DNA from: Bidens hawaiensis
Lineage: Eukaryota; Streptophyta; Magnoliopsida; Asterales; Asteraceae
Assembly (NCBI GenBank): GCA_021521415.1
Contig: JAIQDT010003553.1
Coordinates: forward strand, 124,001-188,000
Reading direction: 5' to 3'
Length of the DNA stretch: 64,000 nt
In this document: one piece after another, positions 39,015 through 50,295 of the stretch
Position numbering within the stretch: position 1 is the first letter of the stretch
Layout of the letters: each line of letters starts with the position of its first letter
Made by a program: the position numbers and the translations under genes
Notes under the pieces: model-generated
What the model was told of the DNA's origin: nothing
What the model saw: only the letters and a program-made list of their open reading frames with translations
Database searches by the model: none

Positions 39015-39470
39015 GCCCTATAACCTCACAGATATTATAAGGGTCTGGTCCCTAGTTTTCGAATATTAGAAGGGTTCGATTCCCTAACATCACAGATATT
39101 ATAAGGGTCTGGTCCCTACCATCACAGATATTATAAGGGTCTGGTCCCTAGTTTCGAATATTAGAAGGGGTCGATTCCCTAACATCACAGATATTATAAG
39201 GGTCTGGTCCCTAACATCACAGATATTATAAGGGTCTGGTCCCTAGTTTTCGAATATTAGTAGGGTTCGATTCCCTCTTCGTTACCATACATTATACCCC
39301 GAGTATTTTTAGGGCTCGGTACCCTTTTCATAACCATACAACCATACATCATACCTCGAGTATTATTAGGGCTCGGTACCCTTTTCGTAACCATACAACC
39401 ATACGTCATACCTCGAGTATTATTAGGGCTCGGTACCCTTTTCGTAACCATACAACCATACATCATTATT
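39015..39470 (+). repeat. Tandem hairpin-unit minisatellites in the LTR (also about 46692-47140)
   Basis: Two alternating units of 31-32 bp (CACAGATATTATAAGGGTCTG... and TTCGAATATTAGAAGGGTTCG...) are followed by three 57-bp units containing TATTATTAGGGCTCGGTACC. Every unit has an AGGG...CCCT inverted pair. The right LTR has the same arrangement with small changes. Confidence 0.88.
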
Positions 39471-39856
39471 TCCTTCTTTTATTATCTCTATCACGTTCAT
39501 ACGCATAAGCGTTCATATTATACTTACCTTATACACAGCATTACAACCTGACAGTACGTGCAATATCCGAAGATCGTTCACGTACCATCAAGCAATCATT
39601 CTTACAAAACACATATATCACATAGGGCATACACTTATCACTTAGGATAATTGTATTAACAACACATCAAGTATGCACATAGCCCCGAAAACATAACAAG
39701 GAATGGGGCTAGAAACTCACCTGAACACGGTTACGTTCACCGTTAATCGTAATTCCTTTCTTCAGTTGTGCACGGCTGACTGTATAACAAGTATACGTAT
39801 TAATTAACTATCACTTCTCATAATGTATTTCTATCTTTATATGACCCACAACGAAC

Positions 39857-39927
39857 GGGGGTCCGGGGGCAGCGCCCCTGGCAGCGGGGTCTAGGGGCGG
39901 CAGCCCCTAGCAGGGTCCAAGGGGCAG
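39857..39927 (+). repeat. G-rich palindromic block in the LTR (also 47525-47595)
   Basis: Repeated GGGGTC(C/T)(G/A)GGGGC(A/G)GC and its near-complement GCCCC, with at least four runs of four or more G. It can fold into hairpins and could in principle form a G-quadruplex. Present in both LTRs. Confidence 0.7.
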
Positions 39928-40027
39928 ACCTGGCTGTGGTCGAGCTGCCAGGTCAGCTTGGAAAAATTTTATTTCCATTAACTGTCTTAACACATTTTTC
40001 ATTAGGTTTTTAATTTATTTTCTAATC

Positions 40028-40320
40028 GACTTGGCTTTAGGCGAAGTTAAACCTTAGGCGAACTTAGCTTTAGGCGAAGTTAAACCTTAGGCGAACTTAG
40101 CTTTAGGCGAAGTTGTCATCAAGCGAACTTAGCTTTAGGCGAAGTTAAGCCTCAGGCGAACTTAGCTCTAGGCGAAGTTGTCATCAGGCGAACTTAGCTT
40201 TAGGCGAAGTTGCCATCAGGCGAACTTAGCTTGCAGGCGAAGTTCATCAGGCGAACTTGGCTTGCAGGCGAAGTTCATCGCTTTGAAGGCGAAGTTGCCC
40301 AGATGCAGGCGAAGTTACCC
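40028..40320 (+). repeat. GGCGAA dimer minisatellite in the LTR (also 47705-47990)
   Basis: Alternating GGCGAAGTTAAACCTTA and GGCGAACTTAGCTTTA half-units (16-17 bp) form a roughly 33-bp higher-order repeat that degenerates to the right. A short, diverged version occurs in the solo LTR at about 61620-61735. Confidence 0.88.
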
Positions 40321-40647
40321 AGACAGCCGCTGTTCGGTTTCTTTCCAGCATTTTGAGCGATTTTAACACCCTTGCTATGGTTCAATATCACCCACTACGC
40401 TTCCCGACCATTTTCGGTCGCTTATACACTAAAAAGCTTGGATCTTTAAACTTCAAGGATCAAGAATCATACCTTTTTGGGCTTGTTTGGATCTCGTTTA
40501 CTTGCTAGTACACTAATCGCTCTCTCTCGGACCTGCCCGACTCTTCCCTTGGCTCGGCCGGCCGGCGGCGGTATGTGTGTGGTGTGTGTGTGTGTTTTGG
40601 GGTGTTAGGGAGTTTGGTGAAAATGAAGATATTTTAGGATTTTGGGG

Positions 40648-40656
40648 GTATTTATA
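40648..40656 (-). promoter_or_regulatory. LTR TATA box of the Tekay-like element
   Basis: The minus strand reads TATAAATAC, about 140 bp from the LTR's 5' edge in element orientation. The corresponding part of the right LTR is missing. Confidence 0.6.
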
Positions 40657-40795
40657 TCCCTGAAATCCCATTCTCATTTAACCCATCTCAATTAATCCAC
40701 GTCCAAGACCCGCTCCCTACCCGATATTAATTAATTACGCGAAATCACTAAACATAACTTCCTTTATTCATCATTAAAATTTTTAGGATGTTACA

Positions 40796-40811
40796 AGTCT
40801 TCCCCCCTTAA
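40796..40811 (-). other. Polypurine tract of the Tekay-like element
   Basis: The minus strand reads TTAAGGGGGGAAGACT directly before the left LTR. Confidence 0.88.
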
Positions 40812-40838
40812 AGAGGTTTCGTCCCCGAAACCTAACTA

Positions 40839-43800
40839 TTACATAAACAAACTAGGGTAAAACTTGCGCATCTCATCCTCGGCTTCCCAAGTAGCATCCG
40901 ATCCTTTGCGGTGTTTCCATATCACTTTTACCAAAGGTATAATCTTGTGACGAAGCTGCTTTTCCTTGCGATCAACGATCCCTATCGGTTGCTCGATGTA
41001 GTTCAATTGCTCATCAACCTCAATATCCATCAATGGCACGTGAGACGTGTCATCAGCTAGACACTTCCTCAGATGAGAAACATGGAAGGTTGAATGAATT
41101 CCTTCTAACTCATCGGGTAAATCCAGTTTATAAGCTACTTCACCCACATGACCTACAATCTTGAACGGTCCAATGTACCTCGGACTCAACTTTCCTCTTT
41201 TCCTAAAACGGATAATTCCTTTCCAAGGCGAGACCTTAAGCATCACATTGTCACCAACGTTAAACTCAATTGGTCGTCGCCGCTTATCTGCATAAGACTT
41301 TTGTCTGTCTTGAGCGGCTTTCATTCTTGCTTTGATCCGATCGAACTTTGAAGACGTTTCCTGAACCACTTCTAGGCTTCCCATTTCTTTCTGACCAATC
41401 TCACCCCAACACACCGGGGTTCTACATCGTCTACCGTAAAGCATCTCAAACGGTGGCATACCAATACTTGAATGGTAACTGTTGTTATAGGAGAACTCTG
41501 CCAGATGCAGATGATCATCCCAACTTCCACCAAAATCAAAAACACAAGCACGTAGCATATCCTCAAGGGTTTGGATCGTCCTTTCAGACTGTCCATCAGT
41601 TTAAGGATGATACGCCGTACCGATGTTCAACCTCGTCCCCATAGCTTCATGGAATTTCTTCCAGAACCTCGAAGTAAACCGGGTATCTCTATCGGACACG
41701 ATCGATAACGGTACTCCATGCTTGGTTACAACTTCCCTGATGAACAAGCTTGCTAACGTTTTTGACGAGATGGCCTCTCGTATGGGCAGAAAGTGAGCAC
41801 TCTTGGTCAAACGGTCTACAATCACCCAGATGGTAACTGTTGTTATAGGAGAACTCTGCCAGGTGCAGATGATCATCCCAACTCCCACCAAAATCTAAAA
41901 CACAAGCACGCAGCATATCCTCAAGGGTTTGGATCGTCCTTTCAGACTGTCCATCGGTTTGAGGATGATACGCCGTACTGATGTTCAACCTCGTCCCCAT
42001 AGCTTCATGGAATTTCTTCCAGAACCTCGAAGCAAACCGTGTATCTCTATCAGACACGATCGACAACGGTATTCCATGCTTGGTTACAACTTCTTTAATG
42101 AACAAGTTTGCTAACATCTCTGACGAAATGGCTTCTCGTATGGGCAGAAAGTGAGGACTCTTGGTCAAACGGTCCACAATCACCCAGATGGTATCATGTT
42201 GCTTAGCTGTACGAGGTAGCTTAGTTATGAAATCCATGGTGATGTGTTCCCATTTCCACTCAGGTATCTCTAGCGGTTGCATCTTCCCATAAGGCTTTTG
42301 GTGTTCGGCTTTGACTTGTAAGCAAGTTAAGCACTTACCAACATAATCCACTACATCATTCTTCATTCCTGGCCACCAGTAATCTCTTTTCAAGTCTTGG
42401 TACATCTTTGTAGCTCCAGGATGGATTGAGTACCTTGACTTATGAGCTTCATCTAAGATTCGACTTCTAAGATCACCATGGCGTGGGATCCACATACAGT
42501 CGAACCTAGTTTTAACTCCATGAGTGTTTTCCATCAACCCATCTTGCTGGCCATAAATCCTTTCTTTCTTTACTAACCCTTCGTCTACTAACACTTCTGA
42601 CTGCACTTTGATGATTTCTTCAAAAAGACTTGAGTTCATGATCAACTTGTATGACTTCACTGTTGCAAGGACTTCCTCATTCTTACGACTTAGCGCATCA
42701 GCGACCACGTTAGCTTTACCGGGGTAATACTTAATCTCACAGTCGTAATCCTTTATCAATTCTAACCATCTTCTCTGCCTCATGTTCAATTCTTTCTGCT
42801 CGAAGAAGTACTTTAAACTCTTATGATCTGTATAGATAGTGCACTTAGTACCGTACAGATAATGCCTCCATATCTTAAGAGCGTGCACTACAGCTGCTAA
42901 CTCCAAATCGTGCGTCGGATAAGTACTCTCATGGACCTTCAACTGCCTAGACGCGTAGGCTATCACCTTCCCTCGTTGCATCAACACGCAACCTAACCCT
43001 TGATGCGAGGCATCAGCACAAACAACGAAATCCTCGTCGCCATCGGGTAAAGTAAGGATTGGAGCTTGCGTGAGTCTCTTCTTCAATTCTTCAAAGGCTT
43101 CCTCCTGAAACTTCCCCCAACTGAATACTATCGACTTTCGGGTCATACCGGTCAGCGGTGCGGCTATCTTGGAGAAACCTTCGATGAATCTCCTATAGTA
43201 GCCAGCTAACCCTAGGAAGCTTCGTATATCAGTCGGATTCTGCGGAGTCTTCCAATTCGTTATCGCTTCAATCTTAGCTGGGTCCACGGTAATCCCTTCA
43301 GAATTAATCACGTGACCTAAAAATTGCACTTCTCTTAACCAGAACGCGCACTTCGAAAATTTGGCATACAACTTCTCTTTCTTCAGAGTCTCCTATACCT
43401 CTCTCAGATGCTCAGCATGGTCAGACTCGTTCTTTGAATAAATCAATATATCGTCAATGAAGACGATAACCGACTTATCCAACATCGGTCGACACACCCT
43501 ATTCATCATGTCCATAAATGCTGCAGGAGCATTGGTTAGACCGAATGACATTACGAGGAACTCGTAGTGTCCATACCGCGTTCGGAACACTGTCTTAGGG
43601 ATGCCTGCCTCCTTCACCTTCAGCTGATGGTAGCCTGATCTGAGATCTATTCGTGAGAACCAACTTGAACCTTGCAGTTGGTCAAACAGATCATCAATCC
43701 TTGGAAACGGATATCTATTCTTTACCGTAAGCTTATTCAACTCACGATAGTCTATGCACATTCTCATACTTCCATCCTTCTTTTTCACGAACAACACTGG

Positions 43801-45837
43801 TGCGCCCCACGGGGAAACACTTGGTCTTATGAAACCTTTGTCGAGGAGTTCTTGCAGTTGGGACATCAATTCTCTCATCTCCGACGGTGCTAGACGGTAA
43901 GGCGCTTTCGCGACAGGTTGGGCTCCTGGTATTAAATCTATCTGAAATTCAATCTCTCGCTCCGGCGGCAACCCCGGAAGATCCTCAGGGAATACTTCTG
44001 GGTAGTCGCGTACAATAGGAACATCTTTCATTTCTTTCGTCTCGGCCGCAGCGTTGACGACATACGCCAGGTAGGCACGACACCCTCGCCTTAGCAAACC
44101 CTCGGCTTTTATCATCGAAATGACACTAAGCCCAGAACTTTCCTTATCACCATAAACCGTTACCGCACTACCATCCAATGACTTTAACCTTATCATCCTA
44201 CTCTTACATACTATCTGAGCCTCAAACTCAGACAACCAATCCATACCCAAAACCACATCGAACCCTCCCAAGGTCATAACGTACAAGGTAACCGGGAACT
44301 CATGTCCTTCCAATTCTATCTTACAGTTCAAAACCATTTTTGTTATTTCAACCGAAGTGTCACTGGCGGTTTCTACTACAAAAGTTTCAGACACTCGGCA
44401 ACATTTTATTTTAGCTAGTTTACTAAATGGTGTGGCTACGAAACTTTTGTTTGCGCCCGAATCAAATAATACAGATACGGAAACACCGTTCACTAGAAAC
44501 GTACCTGTGACGACATCCGGAATCTGCTTGGCTTGTTCTTGGGTCAGCATGTAGGCTGTAGTTCTTGGCCTAGCTTGATCGGCATCCTTCCTTCCACTAC
44601 CTCTAGCTTCACCATCTGTGCACTCTCTCGCCATGTGGCCTGTCTTGCCACATTTGTAACATGCTGGCTTTGCACTGCACTCATTGGCATAATGCCCTAC
44701 CTTCCCACACTTATAACACACATTAGACCCCATCCGGCATTCCCCACCGTGAGCCTTTCCACATTTGAGACAAACACCAGAACTTTTACCCCACTTGCAC
44801 TCACCACCATGCATCTTTCCGCAGGTCTTACACGATCTCTTCTCCCACACTCTCTGCTTCTTATCTTTGGGGTTCCATAACTGAGTACCGGGTCGTTTAG
44901 CAGGAGCGGCCCATTTCTTCTCTTTCTTCTCGTCTCCCACCACCACATCATCCGCAGCCAGGTCTGCATAGACCATCTCTGCGAGTTCGACAGCAGAATC
45001 GAAAGTAGCAGGTTTACTTGTCCTGACTAACATGCGGACTCTCTGTGGTAATCCCCTCACATAACACTTGATTCTCTTAGCCTCAGTGCTGACCATATCG
45101 GGTACCAACCTAGACATTCGATTGAACTCTGTAGTGTACTCACGATGTGTCATCGTCCCAGCTTTCAAGTTTAGGAACTTCATCTCCGCCCTTTCAACCT
45201 CGGCGTCAGCACAGAACTTCTTCATTACTAACTCCTTCAGATCGTCCCACTTCATCTCTTTGATCTCTTCTCGGGTCTTCCTCTGCTCCACACTCTCCCA
45301 CCAATACATAGCCTCATCCTCGAATGATTGAGTAGCATAACCTGCCGCTTGATCGGGACGGCACTCGCTAATGCGGATAACCTTATCCATGGCGGTTATC
45401 CACTGAAGAGTAGCGATTGCGTCTCCTAAACCAGTCAGCTTAGGCGGGTCACAACCTTTGAAGGACTTATAGTTGCAACCGCCTCGGCCCTTCTTCCTAT
45501 CATCATCTTTCACAGACCGTACCTCACTTGAGTCACCCCTTTCCCTCTCGTCATCCTTCCTACCATTACCACCTGCCCCTTCAACAGTTCTTTCACGGCT
45601 TCCAGCAGACCTTCCCGGGGTAATATTTTTCACAGCAGTGGCTACAGCTTAAACAATAGCTGCTTGAATTGCAGGATCCAGTTGAACTCCTTCATTGTTT
45701 TCCGGGTTCCTTCCCGCCGCGCTTCCTTCAGCTTCAGTGTTGGAAGCGGTCTCAACCGAAGGTTGCTGGACACGACGAGGCCTGCCGCGTCGTCCAGTGC
45801 GACCTCCAGCTCCAACAATGTCTCCGGCTCCAGCCAT
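40839..45837 (-). pseudogene. gag-pol: Gag-Pol polyprotein of the Tekay-like element (broken)
   Basis: Start ATG at 45837 (MAGAGDIVGAGG). In order: Retrotrans_gag core (about 45430-45000; [34 protein letters not shown]); several zinc knuckles (44840-44600, including [14 protein letters not shown] and [14 protein letters not shown]); protease with [11 protein letters not shown] (about 44470); RT (43900-43400; [20 protein letters not shown]); RNase H (from about 43030; [23 protein letters not shown]); integrase ([37 protein letters not shown]) and a chromodomain-like C-terminus ending at 40839. Lesions: TAA at about 45648, TAG at about 43392 inside RT, and a 358-bp tandem duplication in integrase that shifts the frame. 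Otherwise long stretches remain open, so decay looks recent. Confidence 0.92.
41473..42188. repeat. Tandem 358-bp duplication inside the integrase
   Basis: 41473-41830 repeats as 41831-42188 with scattered substitutions, including the conserved AYHPQTDG and DRDTRF-coding parts. The repeats join at TGGTAACTGTTG. As 358 is not a multiple of three, the frame changes at the junction. Confidence 0.9.
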
Positions 45838-46220
45838 CGTATTCTAAAAGGGAAAACACAAACATCATCATTCAAGAAACTATTTAGTACAAGGATAGCA
45901 AGGCTAACAGGTAATAACAGTGGCCAGCTGTGACTAGCTGATCACATTGCTTTCCGTGTCCTATACCCTTCCCTTTATGAGTCTATTTGTGCTGGTTCTA
46001 CTTAAGCAAATAGTCAAATCACCAATCAATTATTCCTATCCCTTTTGTTCACATATATTTTCTTTCTCATTAACATATATCATTTAATCATACAATTTAC
46101 CTTTACTGATCTTGCTTGAGCGACACATGGCATTCTTGGACTGGCATCTTCTTTCATTTCTTACTTATATCCCATACTCTGTTCGAGTCTAAGCATGTAG
46201 GATGCTTAAATCTCTCGAAC

Positions 46221-46236
46221 TTTGCTCTGATACCAA
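46221..46236 (-). other. Primer-binding site of the Tekay-like element
   Basis: The minus strand reads TTGGTATCAGAGCAAA, 2 nt after the LTR end; this is the tRNA-iMet type. Confidence 0.88.
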
Positions 46237-46238
46237 CT

Positions 46239-48270
46239 TGTAAGGCCCCGTTACCGGTAACCCTACTTTCGTGTTGGATTTACTCATAAACACAGTTCTA
46301 AATATCAGAGTTAATTAAAACATTTATGCGGAATATAAAACTTTCATAAAACATTACAATATTTCATAACTTGTCTCAAAACATCCTTTGTCTTTCATAT
46401 TAAAACATTAAAATTACAACATCGTAAGTCTTCAGATGCCAGGCTCTTATTCTTCTGCCATGTGTCCCCGCTCAAGCCAACTGTCTCATCCTACTCACCT
46501 GCGTGCATACTAAAATTCAGCTACGCTGAGTGAGTTCTAGTTAATCACAAAATCATACAATACATTCTTTAAATTTCATACTTAACCTCCTAACTTTCTT
46601 TCATACACACTTAAGTGCTTTTACTTTCATTTTTACCTTCATACTTTCTTTACATACATAATCATACGTTTTAAAGAGCCTTTCGCCCTATAACCTCACA
46701 GATATTATAAGGGTCTGGTCCCTAGTTTTCGAATATTAGAAGGGTTCGATTCCCTAACATCACAGATATTATAAGGGTCTGGTCCCTACCATCACAGATA
46801 TTATATGGGTCTGGTCCCTAGTTTCGAATATTAGAAGGGTTCGATTCCCTAACATCACAGATATTATAAGGGTCTGGTCCTAACATCACAGATATTATAA
46901 GGGTCTGGTCCCTAGTTTTCGAATATTAGTAGGGTTCGATTCCCTCTTCGTTACCATACATTATACCTCGAGTATTTTTAGGGCTCGGTACCCTTTTCGT
47001 AACCATACAACCATACATCATACCTCGAGTATTATTAGGGCTCGGTACCCTTTTCGTAACCATACAACCATACGTCATACCTCGAGTATTATTAGGGCTC
47101 GGTACCCTTTTCGTAACCATACAACCATACATCATTATTTCCTTCTTTTATTATCTCTATCACGTTCATACGCATAAGCATTCATATTATACTTACCTTA
47201 TACATAGCATTACAACCTGACAGTACGTGCAATATCCGAATATCGTTCACGTACCATCAAGCAATCATTCTTACAAAACACATATATCACATAGGGCATA
47301 CACTTATCACTTAGGATAAATGTATTAACAACACATCAAGTATGCACACAGCCCCGAAAACCTAACAAGGAATGGAGCTAGAAACTCACCTGAACACGGT
47401 TACGTTCACCGTTAATCGTAATTCCTTTCTTCAGTTGTGCACGGCTGACTGTATAACAAGTATACGTATTAATTAACTATCACTTCTCATAATGTATTTC
47501 TATCTTTATATGACCCACAACGAACGGGGGTCCAGGGGCAGCGCCCCTGGCAGCGGGGTCTAGGGGCGGCAGCCCCTAGCAGGGTCCAAGGGGCAGACCT
47601 GGCTGGGGTCGAGCTGCCAGGTCAGCTTGGAAAAATTTTATTTCCATTAACTGTCTTAACACATTTTTCATTAGGTTTTTAATTTATTTTCTAATCGACT
47701 TGGCTTTAGGCGAAGTTAAACCTTAGGCGAACTTAGCTTTAGGCGAAGTTAAACCTTAGGCGAACTTAGCTTTAGGCGAAGTTGTCATCAGGCGAACTTA
47801 GCTTTAGGCGAAGTTAAGCCTCAGGCGAACTTAGCTCTAGGCGAAGTTGTCATCAGGCGAACTTAGCTTTAGGCGAAGTTGCCATCAGGCGAACTTAGCT
47901 TGCAGGCGAAGTTCATCAGGCGAACTTGGCTTGCAGGCGAAGTTCATCGCTTTGAAGGCGAAGTTGCCCAGATGCAGGCGAAGTTGCCCAGACAGCCGCT
48001 GTTCGGTTTCTTTCCAGCATTTTGAGCGATTTTAACACCCTTGCTATGGTTCAATATCACCCACTACGCATCCCGACCATTTTCGGTCGCTTATACACTA
48101 AAAAGCTTGGATCTTTAAACTTCAAGGATCAAGAATCATACCTTTTTGGGCTTGTTTGGATCTCGTTTACTTGCTAGTACACTAATCGCTCTCTCTCGGA
48201 CCTGCCCGACTCTTCCCTTGGCTCGGCCGGCCGGCGGCGGTATGTTTGTGTGTGTGTGTTTTGGGGTGTG
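46239..48270 (-). repeat. Right (5') LTR of the Tekay-like element, truncated
   Basis: Matches 38569-40605 closely with a few substitutions, then leaves it in a GT repeat just after TTTTGGGGTGT. The final 190 bp present in the left LTR (40606-40795), including the TATA box and LTR edge, are missing. The element therefore lacks its own promoter in the position that would drive gag-pol. Confidence 0.9.
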
Positions 48271-48281
48271 TGTGTGTGTGT

Positions 48282-48581
48282 GTTCATGTCAAGTCAGAAG
48301 ACGATGATCTTGGTAATCATACAATTCCTTTCAATGGGTACTATAGTTGGTCATTTTGTGACAATTTTTTTGGTCGCACTCTTTTCTATAGCTACTTTTG
48401 GTGGGGTTCGAAATTCCAATCTTTGGATTTGTTCGGTCCAGATCTTCAAAAACCATGTTATGTTCTTGATCGTGGTTTTTATCAGCATTGTTATTGGTTA
48501 GTAGGACCTCATGGATTTTGGGTGCCTTCTGATAATGGTACTTTTCCATATAAATGGTTGAAAAAACATAGTTGGGATTAA
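48282..48581 (+). pseudogene. S-protein homologue (plant self-incompatibility S1 family), 5'-truncated
   Basis: About 99 codons, ending in TAA at 48579-48581, resemble the C-terminal two thirds of the Plant_S1 family of small secreted proteins. Conserved-looking pieces are SEDDDLGNH, PFNGYYSWSFCDNFFG, LFYSYFWWGSK, CYWLVGPHGFW and the basic WLKKHSW end. The signal peptide, first strand and first expected Cys-containing segment are absent: homology begins within a few bases of the truncated LTR's GT repeat, and there is no in-frame ATG. Family members act as secreted ligands, and the founding poppy member controls self-incompatibility. The coding part has no internal stop, so truncation may be recent. 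I cannot say whether an intact copy exists elsewhere. Confidence 0.8.
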
Positions 48582-49497
48582 CATGTTTTGTATTCTCTGC
48601 TAGTTGATGAATAAATATATTGTAGATCTTTTATCTTGTCTATGTTTATGAGATGTATAACATTAAAACTTTTCATATTTATAAGGAACCAAAAATGTAG
48701 AATTACTAGGACCGTAACTTTTTTCCGTGTCCTAACATGTTGATATGGGTGATTTATTAAGAACATTACAATTATTTAAAGTAAAGGACAAGAGGCTACA
48801 AATTTGCAATACTACTTCTACGTATATGCACAGTCCTACTTTCATACACCTTTATAGATTACGACAAAAAAAATAATTATAAAGTAAACCGTTATATTTT
48901 ATGTATACTGAAGTTTACAGGGAAAATATATGTATGTTTATTGGAAGGGGTGTATTAAAACAAAACCCCGCAGACGTATTACCTCTGGCTGTCATATATG
49001 CATGTGTCTTAAGTACACATTTTTAAACACGCAATTTGATGATGAAAAAATTGTGGAGCTGACCTGTCTAGGTAAATAGTTGAAGAGAAAAGTTATTAGT
49101 TTTTGTTAGTTTTTCTTGTGTAAACAAGGCAAGAAATATTGGGGCCTTTTGGTTTGATTCGGTTCAATTACGGACAAAATAAAACATAACAGTTGTTTTT
49201 ATTTTTAGATTTTGATAATGATTGCCTTTATATGCCGGTAGCTTGTTACATGCGGGTAGACTCAAGCTAGCTTTAATAATGGATTAATTTATATTTTAGA
49301 TCAGATAAAATAATAACGGTCACTTTCATTTATATAACTGACTTTCTAAGTGTACTCTTCTAGTATGTTAGTAGGTGTATTTGACGTGTCTAGAATCTAG
49401 CCTAGCATCTTTGATAATGTTAGTTTTGTTTTAAATTCAATTAAATTGGCTGTTCAAAAAACATTTATAAAGAGTGATCTAAAAAATCAATATATCA
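48582..49497. other. Unassigned intergenic sequence
   Basis: AT-rich, with no recognisable gene, LTR or terminal repeat. Likely the 3' flank of the S-protein homologue. The Helitron begins at its right edge. Confidence 0.5.
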
Positions 49498-50286
49498 TCT
49501 AAATATACTATTAAAGCAATAGTGTTTAAGTCCATTTCCTCATTCCTATTGGTCATTGATTATAGGTTCTATGTATATGAATCATTTCTCTAATTTTTAT
49601 CTTAATAAAATAAATCAATAATAAATTTAAATAAGATACATTTAATTCTATTTAATTATTTTCTTTCATTTTTGATTTAATCTTTAATCTCTAATCTTTT
49701 ATAATTATCTTTCAACTTACTAATTATAATTCATAATTAATTAGAAATCATAGTTATCTTTTAAAATTAATATTAATTTTTTAATTTTAATTGATTTCAT
49801 TCACAAATTTAAATGTCTTTGGTTGATATAATATCTTTTTGTCGTTAACAAATTTCATAATGAATTAATTTTTCAATTTTTTGTTTTAGATAATAGATAA
49901 TTTAGATAGTTAATTGATATTTCATCAATAGGATTAAATATATATAGAATACGGATTTAAATATAATTTGTTCTAATATTATAATTTTGAAATTTTTTAA
50001 TTTTGATTGATTTCATTCACATAATTATGCTTCCCACCATCTTTAATGTAATTTAGATAATACATAATTTAGATAATTAATTGATAATTCATCAATAGGA
50101 TTCAATATACAGAGGTTACAAAATTCAATATACAAAGATTATCAATTTCATTTTAGTATAATTGGTTCTAATATTATATTTATGAAATTTATAAATTTTA
50201 CCAATTGACTTATACAAATATTAAATTTTAGGAATTTAGGAATGAATTACCCATTTGATTCAAGAAATCTTTAATTGTGGAATTTC

Positions 50287-50295
50287 TATATTTTA
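50287..50295. other. 9-bp TSD of the Mutator-like element (partner 51491-51499)
   Basis: TATATTTTA immediately flanks both ends. Nine base pairs is the signature TSD length of Mutator-superfamily elements. Confidence 0.85.

Larger units (their letters stand above)
38569..40795 (-). repeat. Left (3') LTR of the Tekay-like element (2227 bp)
   Basis: Starts TGTAAGGCCCCG and ends GGGATGTTACA-like (AGGATGTTACA). It contains a 31-32-bp hairpin-unit array (39015-39265), a 57-bp repeat (about 39290-39470), a G-rich block (39857-39927), a GGCGAA dimer array (40028-40320), a GT tract and a minus-strand TATA box. Apparent reading frames rich in NNTRG come from the 57-bp repeat. Confidence 0.92.
38569..48270 (-). 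mobile_element. Ty3/gypsy retrotransposon, Tekay-like chromovirus (decayed, right LTR truncated)
   Basis: The left LTR (38569-40795), polypurine tract, pol, gag, primer-binding site and right LTR (46239-about 48270) are in the order of a minus-strand element. Domain order gag-protease-RT-RNase H-integrase identifies Ty3/gypsy. The integrase C-terminus with a chromodomain-like VKVIWKHRKGSDATWEAED tail and the long LTR suggest Tekay. The right LTR, which would be the promoter LTR, lacks the last 190 bp including the TATA box. The left flank is TGATA, but no TSD partner can be tested because the right end is gone. Confidence 0.9.

Noticed and set aside
39257..39466. Repetitive protein with NNTRG units
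   Set aside because: Frame created by the 57-bp LTR minisatellite, present in both LTRs; no start context or domain.
44533..44880. Plus-strand frames opposite gag-pol
   Set aside because: Shadows of the minus-strand coding sequence.
48246..48281. Val-Cys-rich N-terminal extension of the S-protein homologue, as a signal peptide
   Set aside because: It is the GT repeat read in one frame, with no in-frame ATG; not evidence of a real signal sequence.
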